A model generated the notes under the pieces. The model had not been told where the DNA came from. It worked only from the letters and a program-made list of their open reading frames with translations, and did not search any database. Below are positions 13,675 to 23,641 of a stretch of 64,000 nucleotides of DNA, one piece after another. The stretch's first letter is position 1. Every line of letters starts with the position of its first letter. The position numbers and the translations under genes are program-made. The DNA comes from Certhia americana. Its lineage: Eukaryota; Chordata; Aves; Passeriformes; Certhiidae. The stretch spans positions 97,597,674 through 97,661,673 of the forward strand of contig CM031857.1 in the NCBI GenBank assembly GCA_018697195.1. Direction: 5' to 3'.

Positions 13675-13909
13675 GTTTTTCACAGACTCCATGTTAAGCC
13701 CATGCATGGATAATGCACAGCATCCAGATCCATGTTCTCCAGGAAAACCAGTAATACCAATTACAAATGTCACTTATCCAGACCCATGTTCTCCGGGAAA
13801 ACCAGTAATACCAACTACAAATGTCACTTATCTCCAAGATATGTGTTGCTACTTCATCATTGAAATATATCCTAAAATAGTAACAAATACTTTGAAGTTT
13901 CATTCTTAG
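13675..13909 (+). CDS. candidate terminal exon with an 18-residue tandem repeat, product unknown
   Basis: A pyrimidine-rich acceptor (CTTTTCTTCTCATCTAG, AG at 13673-13674) is followed by one base and then an open frame of about 77 codons to the TAG at 13907-13909. The frame reads FFTDSMLSPCMDNAQH, then two copies of PDPCSPGKPVIP(I/T)TNVTY, then a tail ending LKFHS. Each repeat has one Cys and one N-glycosylation sequon (NVT). Of the three base differences between the copies, all transitions, two are silent in this frame. An AATAAA lies about 240 bases downstream at 14146. This suggests the end of a plus-strand gene of secreted or surface type, which is inference. The minus strand is also open here (13694-14008), so the open frame is not decisive. 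No upstream exon was identified and the family is not recognised. Confidence 0.3.
13724..13831. repeat. 54-bp tandem duplication, two copies
   Basis: Copies 13724-13777 and 13778-13831 are 54 bases each, with no indel and three transitions between them (51 of 54 identical). The unit length is a multiple of three. The high identity points to a relatively recent duplication. Confidence 0.95.
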
Positions 13910-14145
13910 GTGTGCAATTTCCCTTTTGCTGCAATATACAACAATCAAAGGTTTTGCCAAAGGGGTAATAGCCACCCAGTATGGCTGGCTATCCTTTTTC
14001 CCTTGCATGTCTGCTGTCCTGAATTCAATGCACTACCTGCTGCTGGCTCTGGGCATAAAACAGGACTGATGACCAACTGACAGAAATAATAATGCATTTG
14101 CAACTAGTAGTTAATGGTAGACTGACAAGCACAATCACAGGAAGT

Positions 14146-14151
14146 AATAAA
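14146..14151 (+). terminator. possible polyadenylation signal AATAAA
   Basis: A canonical hexamer 237 bases past the stop codon of the candidate exon at 13675-13909. AATAAA is common in AT-rich DNA, so it matters only if that exon is expressed. Confidence 0.2.
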
Positions 14152-14496
14152 AGTTTCATGGCTCTAGCACATGACGTGACTGGCAGTGGTCTCCACACAT
14201 CAAAATACCCACGGCACCATTACCCTGTTGAAAGCAGCAGTTCCAATTTGTCTGATGTATGGTAACTAGATTCCTGGTGAAATCAACATCACTACTCGTA
14301 CACAGTACCAAAGGTATTTGTTTCTATTAAGTAAGTTAGCTGACTTACCATTGCCTCTAAAAACTCTCATATTACTACAGCAGCTGAATGCACTAACACC
14401 TACAGTTGAGTGGGTACAAAAATATGTATAGAGACAGACACTAAGCCCTGCCGCCCAAAAGAACCCAAGCAGTCTCTTCCAAATTGTTTACACAAG

Positions 14497-14501
<5 letters not shown>

Positions 14502-14530
<29 letters not shown>
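14502..14530. repeat. A29 homopolymer
   Basis: Twenty-nine A residues. Together with the T36 run at 14875 it forms an inverted A/T pair flanking about 344 bases just outside the CpG island. Confidence 0.95.
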
Positions 14531-14533
<3 letters not shown>

Positions 14534-14871
14534 TGTATAAAAAGAAGTTCAATTTCATGTCCAGTACTGAAGGAATCAAAGTGAAGCAAGTGTAAAAAAA
14601 GGACATCGTAGTGTATCCTGTAATTGATACTCTTAGAATTCCATCAACCCATCCCGCCAGTCGAGCACCCGTGCTCCAGGACCAGTGAAGCAAGCCTGCT
14701 CCGACTGACAATTCCCACACAACTTTAACAACAGCAATAAAATTATTCATCACTGACATGGTGCAAACGAGAGCGGCACCAACCCTCGCATGCTATTACT
14801 CGTGCTGGAGCTTATTTATGACTTCAGGAGAGGAGGCAGCTGGTTGTTTTTATGTCGGGTTGGGTTTTTTT

Positions 14872-14874
<3 letters not shown>

Positions 14875-14910
<36 letters not shown>
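14875..14910. repeat. T36 homopolymer
   Basis: Thirty-six T residues bounded by CCC on both sides, about 120 bases before the CpG island begins. The true length may differ because of sequencing error in long runs. Confidence 0.95.
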
Positions 14911-15029
14911 CCCTGCCGGAGCAAACGAGAAAATGCTCCTAATAAGGCTGGTGGAAGTGCAGCAGCTTCTCAACAGCACCAGTTCTCGTGAAGGAAATTA
15001 AATAAAGTACGGTGTTACTATCTGAAGCG

Positions 15030-16040
15030 TGGCGGGAGCGGTGCGGGACCGAGCCACCGAGACACTCCCGGTGCTGTGCTCACCCCCAGCCCACGGACGG
15101 CAGAAGGGGACAGCGGGGCCGGCCCCGGGGCTCCCGGGATCCCCCGAGCGCCTCCCGAAGCCGGAGCGCCCCGCTACTCCCGGGGAGAGGCGGCACTGCC
15201 ACCGCTCCTGCCGGCTGCAGCCCGGCTGCCCCGAGCTGGAACCGCATCGCCCTCTCCTTCACTAATTAAAACACAGATATTTTTAGGTCATCTCCAGCAA
15301 AGCGCGACACTCCCAGGTAGGAGAGCGGGGAAAAGCCTCCAGCTCGGCGCCCTGCGCGCATCGAGTCCTGTCCGGGGCAGGACTGCAGCCACCTCCGCCG
15401 GACGCGCGGCTCCACGCCCGGGCGGACGGACAGACGGACGCTCCCAGCACCCCAAGGCACACGTGGGCGCCCCTGCCCGCCCCAGCACTCACCGCGTAGC
15501 GCAGCGCCGGCCTCTCGCTGAACACCGAGTCCCCCATGGGCACGAAGGGCGGGCGGAGGCGCCGCTCCCTCCACTCGGCGCTGGGCACCGACCCTGACCT
15601 GCCGTCTGGCCGCAGCGCTGCGCTCCCGCCCCGCAGCCGCCGGCCCCCGGCGCCCCTCCGCCTAACTCCCGCCCGCAGCCCGCCCCCGGCTGTCCCCACC
15701 CTGCCACGGGAGCCGGCAGCCCCTCGGCAGAGCCGGGCGGCAGCGGGAGGAGGCGGCTCCCGGCGCCCCGCCGGAGGGGCGGCGGTTTCGCTTCTCCCGC
15801 CCAGCGCCGGTGCCTCCCCGCGGCGCTCAGCCCGGCGCACCTGCGAGCCCTCCCCGCAGGGGCGGCTCCGCTGCCGGCTCTGCCCGGCCCAGCCGGACCC
15901 CGAGGTCGGCTCGGAGCCCGCCGGGAGAGGCGCTGTCCCCTCCAGCCGTCCCGTCCCGCTGTCCCGGGGCAAACACCGCACCGGCCCCTGGCAGAACCTG
16001 GGGGCAAGGAACCTGGTGCTGCAGGCGAGGACGTGAAGGT
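15030..16040. promoter_or_regulatory. CpG island, probable promoter of a minus-strand gene
   Basis: About 1 kb with very high G+C and dense CpG, in sharp contrast to the AT-rich sequence on both sides. It contains several GC-box-like motifs (GGGCGGGCGG near 15547, GGGGCGG near 15776 and 15859, CCCGCCC near 15478 and 15797) and no evident TATA box. Islands of this kind mark housekeeping and many developmental promoters in birds. On the minus strand it holds two donor-like sites: GCG|GTGAGTGC at 15492 and CAG|GTGCGC at 15840, so alternative first exons are possible. Several long open frames within it on both strands are expected from the scarcity of stop codons in G+C-rich DNA and are not called as genes. 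Divergent plus-strand transcription is possible but no plus-strand exon is supported. Confidence 0.85.
15493..15537 (-). CDS. candidate first coding segment of the minus-strand gene, product unknown
   Basis: On the minus strand an ATG (15537-15535) starts 15 codons, MGDSVFSERPALRYA, that run to a strong donor GCG|GTGAGTGC (GT at 15492-15491) in phase 0. The ATG has G at +4 and C at -3, an adequate context. The frame is open far upstream to about 15981, as expected in CpG-rich DNA, so a more upstream start cannot be excluded. The exon 5' end (transcription start) is not defined. The next exon would lie at lower coordinates, and 8559-8679 is phase-compatible. Read together they would give an N-terminus of about 55 residues with no recognised domain or signal peptide. 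If the start is really at the ATG at 8580, this segment would be 5' UTR. Confidence 0.4.
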
Positions 16041-19000
16041 GAAGGAGAGGAGGACAAATAAAACAGAACTTTCCTGTTCATGGTTTTACAATGCGTACTT
16101 TGAGTGGACTGGCTTATGATTCTTTAACACGCAGACCTTGAAAAGCAAAATGCTATGTCACCTATTCCTGGCCTATTCGTTATTTTATGAACGTGTCTTT
16201 ACACAAACTGTTGAAGATCAAACAAATTCTGAAGGAAAATTGCATTCTGCTGTGTTATATAATTAGTGACTCCTGTGTAACTTGCCTGGGGAGATTATTC
16301 CATCAATGGAAGTGTTTCAAAATGTATAAACCTCCCACATCTAAGCATAGCCTAAGCAGAGCCTAGGCCAGGCTACGTGATTTCTGGAGCCCTCTTTAAC
16401 CCTTATAATGTTTTTTAAATGCTCTTTACAAATCTTAGTAAGGGCAGCAACCCCCCTGTTACTCTCAGTTGTTCTCTGAGGAAGTGGCCTTATTCCACTG
16501 CATGGACTTATTCCTTATACCTTATTCCACTGCTGCATGACGTGTATGAAATGAATAAGTTTTACTGTTTCTGACCTATAATCTAGGCAAATGCAAGTAG
16601 CCCATTGCATTATCTCAAAACAGAGGTAGCACAGTACTTTAGGGAGAAAGGAAAAGGTATTTTGAGGAAAAAAAAAGAAATGTGTACAATAACACAAAAT
16701 ACATCCTGGAAAGATAAATCAGTTGAGCCAAAGTTTTTATGTGCTCTAATGCTGATGTACTGTACTCAACAAGCTTCCAGTTATGGACCTTCCATGGATC
16801 TTAATCCCTGTTGCAGAGGAAATAATCTTTAAGTGTTCCCATGGACAGTCAACGCACTATTTGCATTTACCAATAAAGTCCATTTTTGTCTCTCGGGTGA
16901 ACAATCTGTGCTACTCCCCTTCCTGGAAAACAAGGCCGGGTAGATACTTCAGCAGTTGCAGAGCACGTATTGGAAAGCAGCACCCAACAGAAAGAAACCT
17001 TATATAACAAACTTCAAATCATCAGAATCTCCAGGCAGGTAGGCGGGAAAAAAAAAGGGTAAAAAAAAAAAAAAACCCTGAGTGCCTGATTTTCCCTTCT
17101 AAATTCCTGCTTTTTATTTCAAGAATATGTTTTCAACTGTAAAATTCTACATATATCATATATGCTCTGATTCCCAATGTTTGTTTGTCTGCTCTGCAGG
17201 TTTGACCACAGGAGGTAGGTGAGCAGGATGGGAAGAGGTTTGCAGGATTTCTACACTGGAGCTCTATACCACCTCTATACGCTTCTTCTAACCAGTCAAT
17301 GCAAAAGGAAATTCTAAACATCGCAAAAGGATTAAAACAGGGGTATTGTTTCTAGTAAGTACTCCAAAGTGAAAAGAGTAGTACAGAGGAGAGCAGAACC
17401 TCCCATGGTAGAGAAGATAGAGAGAAGCAAACCAGCAAAGGGAAAGACATGAAACTTTGAGAAAACAGAGTAATTCAGGGAAAGGGAAAAAGCCAAAAAG
17501 CCAGGAAGGTAAAGAATGCCCTAGAGGGAGAAGCCAGAGAGGGGAAGGACTAAAGGTGAAATTTTACAGGTCAAACTTGTTTGGCTTAGAAACTCTTTGC
17601 CACTGAAAAAGAGAGTCTGCCTCCCATTAACCCTCTTCTTCCCCCTCTTCCAGTCACACACTGACACCACCTCCCTTCCCTCTGCCTCCGTGCTTCTCAC
17701 AAACTCGTACAGCAAATGAAGCACACACCTTTCTTTCCATTTAGCAGACTGAATCAGCCCTCCGAGGGAGGAGATGAGTGCCAAAGCTGGCACAAAAGAA
17801 ATCTGAGACTGTCTAGTTGGGAGTAGGATACTGGGGGCAGACGAAGAACATTCATGGAAGTGCTTTGCAATAATAACAGGTTGTTACATTGGTGCAGTTA
17901 AGATTTAAAATAAAGAATACATGATAAGGAAGCTGCAGTTGAACTTTTTATGATGACAAGGACAGAGTTATGAGCAAAAACTTACAGTTTGGAGGGTATC
18001 AACCCAGAAAAACACATATTTACTAGATCCACTTTTATTCTGTACACATAATATAAAAAATAGGGAGAGAAGATTCTTGTGTCTTCATGTATAAAATCTT
18101 ATATCACTTGTTAAGATGCAGCTATCATTAATTTCAGAGTTCAAGATTTTTGTGTACCTAGTATCAGAATTTAGAACTAATTTCTGACTACAGAAGTTTT
18201 CTGTTTTCAAAGGCCAGATCTCAACAAAAGCTTTCTGGATTTTGAACACAGGCTATTGTGGCTGTGATTAGAAAGCTCCCTCATGCTGTATTTATGGTGG
18301 CCAAAGAGTCTCTGATTTCAAACTGCACAGGGCTTGGAGCCCACCCTGGTCTGCAGTAAACAGGAACCCACTGAGCTGTATTACTCAGTTGCCTGCAATC
18401 ATCTGTACCTCTCTTAAGCCACTTAGCAACTAGGATTTACAGACAGATCTTTTCTTTTACCCTTTCACATTCTATCCTTATTCACTTATGATGCATTTAT
18501 GATTCCTCCCCACTGTTCCTTCCAAATTTCCTTCCTCCTTTATTTTCCTGATAATGTGTACCCAAGGAATACATGCAGCTCACTTTGGGAAGGGTAAATC
18601 TTTCAGGTCAGCTTCCTTTAAGAGATGATACAAAGCATGACAGTTAACTTCCTATGTATTCATTCTGGGGCAACTCAATCAATTCATGCTTTCCATGATC
18701 CCCACTGTGGTTGTTCCTTACACAGTTTGAGGAGCTGTAATGTGGGCTTTACACCTGCAAACATATATTTTAGTAAAACCATCACTCCTCTCCTGTTTAT
18801 CCTTTGTCATTGACAACAGAAAAGAAGAATGAACAATGTTTCGGCTAAAATTTAGTTGCCTACAACACAGCAGCTGGGAAATGAGTAGGTAATTGAATCT
18901 TACCTACCTGATCATTAGTAAAGCCAGGTTTTGTTTTCCCAGTATTACTGTAGGAACTGAGTGTTTTCTTAACAGTAACTGCTAATAAACAAAGGAAAAT

Positions 19001-20804
19001 AGCTATTCTGTTGCAGACAGCACACAATTATGAAACTGGGGAGAAGTGACTTCTCTACTTCTCTGCCATGAACTTCACCTGGAGCTAGTGACTCAAGCTG
19101 TCTGATCAGATGAGGTAGGAAAAAGTTTCCAAATGCATCCTGTTTTGGGAGAGCAGCCAGCATGGTCCTTACTGCAGTAAAGAATTTGTCTAACCTAAAT
19201 GTAAATAGCTACAGTCTCCATCTCAGCTTATCACCCTAGGCTTCTCTTTTCCACAGGAAGAAACCCACACATCTGGTGGACAATGTATGTCACTCCAAGT
19301 AGACATCTAAAGTAGGGCACATAAATTGAAGTGCTACTTCAGTGAGAGTCTGTGACAACTAGGTCAGACAGCTGCCCTTCAGGCATCTGCAGTTAATGAG
19401 GAGAAGCCCACCTGGGAGACCAGCTATTAAAGCTCACCTGACTTTCAGAAAAGTCCTTAACAGTCTCAGTGTCTGGCCTCTTTGAATTCAGAAAAGCAGG
19501 GTCTACCATACTTATCAGGTGAAAACACAATCAATATCTTCAGGTGAAAAAGCTTGAAACAAGCATGAAGGTCTTGTTTTGCTTGACCTTTCTAATAGTA
19601 CATGAATGCAGCTTCCGTACAGAGGTAACTCCACATCTGGAAAAGACTCACCTCTGTGGCTGCAGAGCCAAGAGTGATACTGGGAGCATACTTCTTCCTT
19701 GGGGAATTAGCACTTTTCTTACTCTGACAAAACGTTCATTCAGTCGATACAAGTAAATGTTTAAATCTATTTCCCAAAAAGAAAAGATGTCAGACAAGTA
19801 TATGAAATGCTTAAAGTTCTATAAACAAAACCTAGCAACTAAGGAATTGGAATTTAAAGATAATACACTACAAGAATCTTTTGTTCTGAACTTTTTTTCT
19901 TTTATTTATTTGCTACCTATCAAAATATGTTGATAATTTCTCACCAGTTTGCAACAGAAATTAGGGAAATAGTACTTAATGCCCATGAAGAATGAAGTGC
20001 AACCTCACTCCTGGAGATGCTTCTTTATAATAATGACGCAAATCTTCTTAGACCGAAAGAAATCCTATTTGGAAAGAACTTGATCGCTGTAATTTCCTAG
20101 ATGTCTGAAAGCTCTTTATACGAGATCTAATACATGAGAAGAGTGTGACCCTGTTACTGCTCTCAAGGAGTTGCCCAAGTGTTGCTCATACCGGTGGAGA
20201 AAGAACGACTCCCCTGTTCCTGGGGGGCAGGTACAAGGCATTCTGTGTTCCCTCAGTGCAAACACTTATCTTGTGCTTGCACCAGGTGGTGCAAGCTGAG
20301 AGGAACTGCACCTTGTGCACACACCCACAAAATGCTCCTGGCACGGTCCAACGCCGAGAAGCCCTCGAAGGCAAACCAGACTCCAGACTATAACTCAAAG
20401 CTGCAAAGCGTGCTGTGCAGAGGGGCAGGAGGAGCAGCCTTTCTTAAGAATGCAATCAGTACATACCTAGAGGAGGACCTTCGACTCTTCTCCATGCCCC
20501 CTGCCTGTGGTCAGTCAGCCAGAGCTGCCAGAACTGCTGCTGCCTGATGGGGCATCAGCTGGCAAGGAGCAGCAGCAACAAAGGCAGCCTTAGGGAAAGG
20601 TGAAGATCAAGACAATATGCCCTGGGGCCAAAACCAGCTATTCTGGTAAGCACTTGATATAAGAAATGGACAACTCATGGAGCAATCACAAGGGAAACCT
20701 TTCCCATAAGTGAAAGATGTTAGTGAGCATCCAGGAGTCTGTTAGCAGTAGTGTGCTACCAGATCCTCACATAGATAAATCACCACATTTTTTAATGTAT
20801 AAGT

Positions 20805-20836
20805 CCATATATATACACACACACATACATACACAC
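20805..20836. repeat. short AT/AC microsatellite
   Basis: ATATATATAC followed by an impure ACACAC and ACATACATAC run, about 32 bases long. Confidence 0.8.
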
Positions 20837-21342
20837 TGTATAATTGACTGTAGGTCAGTGATGTCCTGCATGTGATAGTGCACATTAGTGCACTACCAGT
20901 TATCAGCAGCATGACAAAGAAATTTAATCTAAAATAATTTCAGTTCAGAAAAAGGGTAAATTACTTTGTATCCCTTACAAATGCACGATGATTGCTATTT
21001 ACAGCATCAGTGAAAATTCACTAGAATATCTTTAAAACTACAAACCACTAACTTGTAGATCAAAAAACTTACCCTAAAACAGCATAAAATATTTTTTCAA
21101 CAAAAATTAGCATTAACCCCCATGGGTCACTAGAATTCATTTGGGTTTTAAAGCTGCAGAAGAAACTACCAGTTATCCTGTCATAGATTTCTCTCCTTAG
21201 AGGCTGCAATTTAAATAAATGTGACCACTCACTGTTTCATGTGAAGATAAATGACAGGGTTTCAGGCCTAATTTTTTTTTATGTTTGTTTTTCCCTGCTG
21301 ACACAGACCAAGATAAAAATAAGGGGAAGAATGCCAGGATTC

Positions 21343-21379
21343 GGGGGGGGAAATGAGGGAAAAAAAAAAAAAAAAAAAA
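21343..21379. repeat. G8 run followed by A20 run
   Basis: Eight G (21343-21350), then AAATGAGGG, then twenty A (21360-21379). A purine-only strand of this length could adopt an unusual structure; no function is claimed. Confidence 0.85.
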
Positions 21380-22622
21380 GAGTGTATCTTCCAGGTTAAG
21401 AGTATCAAAACAACTTAGGAGACTTAAGCATGCAAGCCAAAAATCTCAGTGAAGTTTCATCTCTGTAAATTATACATATCAGGGAAAATAACAATTCACT
21501 TGAAGATTTTTCTAGTTCCTGACAGTGGGTAGATCTCCATGTACTTCCTTCCTTGTTTATCTCCTTGCAACTCACCTTCACTGTAAAGTAAAACTGGTCT
21601 GTGCTCTCACTAGCAATTATCCTTCTCCCTTAAATGTCTTCCAAGAACTGAAGAGGGAGAAAAACACAATTTTCTTTCATTACATATGACTTTTACAGAA
21701 ATTGCAGCTATATAAAAAAAAATTTAAAACCACTAACTTGAAACAAGTCACTTACAGATACATGATCTGGTTGCTCTGATTAGAAAGAAGAATGCCTATC
21801 AACAACAGACAGAAGCATGGGCTCCTATCTAAATTTACCATCTGAATATTTGACAAGAGTTTAGGAGGAGGAAAGGCTCTTTCACAAATCAAAACTTTAT
21901 TCAAAATTGTTTTATGAATAGTATGGGATTGTTAAAATCCATTTAGTCTGCGGTGTAATAACTACACAATAAACCTCCCAAGAAGTAACATGACTACTGT
22001 ACATTTTGATTTAGTGTTGTAATTCATAAACCAGTTTTGCGGTGTAAAAGTAATTATTTCAAGACTGGAACAAGACCAAGCCTCTAGTGACCCACAATAA
22101 TAATATTCATAATGTTAACAAACCTCTTTAAATGAAGTCATTGTTTAATACATTTCAGGCTATATGTGAAGTGGTTACAAACATCATGTTTCTGTAGTTG
22201 TCAATAATCTGGGGATCATGTAAGCAGATGGACCTTGTGTTCTTCTGGATTTCAACTGTAAATTAAGAGTCAGGGTATTATTACTCATAGCATTCACTGG
22301 GGCTGGTGATGAAAAGCTAGTGTTCCAGCTGAGAAGGAACTTCGCTTTTCAAAATTTGACTTTCATCCGAGTCTGAAGCCAACATTTTCAAAGTTTTTGT
22401 GAACTATTAATTCTTATACTTTTTTTTTGGAGCCAGATGAAGACAAATCATGAAGCAGTCTGCTGGTTAGCAATGAGCCTGACAAAAATTTCTCTTTTCT
22501 CTGAGCCCTGGGGGAGTGCTCATGCAAACTGCCCTTGGAGTGACAGTCCCTGGGAGGCATCCCAGTGCATCTCCGCTCCAGGGCAGGGAGCCTGGGAAGC
22601 CAGAAAGGCAGCCTGAGAATTA

Positions 22623-23030
22623 CTACGGAATTAGGATTTGCCACAGTCCTGTGAAGCCCTGAGGTCTTGGCACTGACAAGCTGCAGGGCTGTGCCATCTC
22701 CAGCGGTGCCAAGCCCTGGCAGGCAGCCTGTCCTATAGCTGGAGAGGCTGCTGCAGAGCAGTTCTGCCAGACAGCCCGCACTGGTAATGGGAACTGAGAA
22801 TTTTCAGGATCACTGGACCTGGGTTTGGATTGCTCGATGGACTTAACCAAAGATATACACTCTTGAATCAGTCCCAGACCTTGGGCTGTGGGACAGCCCA
22901 GGAGGATTTTTTCCCAGAGTCTCCATGCAGCCTGCTTGTAAATCAGGGATAGTTTTCCTGGATTGATTAGAAGTGAATTCAAGGACTTGCAAATTAAATA
23001 TTTGAAAGCCAGTAAATCAGTTTTTTCCAC
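22623..23030 (-). other. unexplained 135-codon open frame
   Basis: A minus-strand open frame of 135 codons, among the longest outside the CpG island. Its first half is rich in Leu, Ile and Lys with a plausible amphipathic stretch (LLGCPTAQGLGLIQECISLV). Its second half is rich in Pro, Ser and Ala. A second minus-strand frame (22414-22644, ending in SSGSKKK before Val) overlaps its end. The DNA here is more G+C-rich than its surroundings. No splice context, poly-A tail, LTR boundary or recognised domain was found. It could be a decayed retroposed or retroelement fragment, or chance. Confidence 0.2.
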
Positions 23031-23419
23031 TATAGTAAATTTCTACTCATTAGCGTGATTAATGGCTTTTGAAATGTTTCTTCTTTTGTATTTATAAAAT
23101 GGAATCATATCCAATAACCTCACACACTGAGTTCCTTATGAGGTATTTTGAACTTGTATATATGACTGTCCACTGAATTAACAATGAGCATTTTTACAGT
23201 GTGCTCTAGCAATTTACATTCACCATCTGGTTTTACTCTAAAGAACAGGAATGGTTAGAGTTTCACTGTGTGGAGTCTGAGGGCTTCAAGCAGTAATGAG
23301 TTTTATTTGAGCATCATTTTCTGTGGCTATAAGTTTATTGTTGTTTCCACCTTGAGGCTGCAAAAGCATCAAAGGATATTTGTTTTCTAGTAAGAAACTT
23401 CAGTCACCTAATGATTCAG

Positions 23420-23641
23420 GCATAAAAGTTCCCCTGACCTGTCACGACAAGTGAGAGAGAATATGAAGGAACAGACTTCAGCACTCAAAGGGGAGATGGA
23501 AAAATGCAGAACGTTAAACACTCTGGATGACTCTTACCCTAAGTCTAAAAACATCGTAAAGAAGTTAGGAAAAGAACAAACAACAACAACCATGTCCAAG
23601 TGTTCCAGATGTGACTCATCTTCAGATTCGGATAATTACCC
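23420..23641 (+). CDS. candidate internal exon, hydrophilic Lys/Glu/Ser-rich, product unknown
   Basis: A plus-strand acceptor-like AATGATTCAG (AG at 23418-23419) is followed by 222 bases open in one frame to a donor-like CCC|GTGAGTGCC (GT at 23642). The exon length is a multiple of three. After one leading base it reads HKSPDLSRQVRENMKEQTSA and so on, strongly hydrophilic with many K and E. It ends in a Cys/Ser/Asp-rich segment, SKCSRCDSSSDSDNYP. The charged first part could be helical or coiled-coil; the end resembles an acidic phosphoserine patch. Its composition is more protein-like than other frames nearby. Against it, the pyrimidine tract is weak and the donor has C at -1. If not spliced, the frame stops at TGA 23643-23645. 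The family is not recognised and no neighbouring exon was found. Confidence 0.35.

Larger units (their letters stand above)
16041..22622. other. gene-free stretch upstream of the minus-strand promoter
   Basis: AT-rich sequence returns immediately after the island. No supported gene. A 71-base minus-strand open stretch at 18908-18978 has splice-like borders but is too short to call. Short A runs occur at 17048-17056 and 17061-17075. No clear transposon is seen. Confidence 0.5.

Noticed and set aside
15076..16036. Long open frames on both strands inside the CpG island, up to 232 codons
   Set aside because: G+C-rich DNA has few stop codons; frames overlap on both strands, and the translations are Arg/Pro/Gly/Ala-rich as expected by chance. 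Only the short segment ending at a strong donor was kept.
18908..18978. 71-base minus-strand stretch with acceptor TTTATTAGCAG and donor CAG|GTAGGTAAG, open in a hydrophilic frame
   Set aside because: Only 23 codons; an open frame of this length between splice-like motifs is common by chance, and no partner exon was found.
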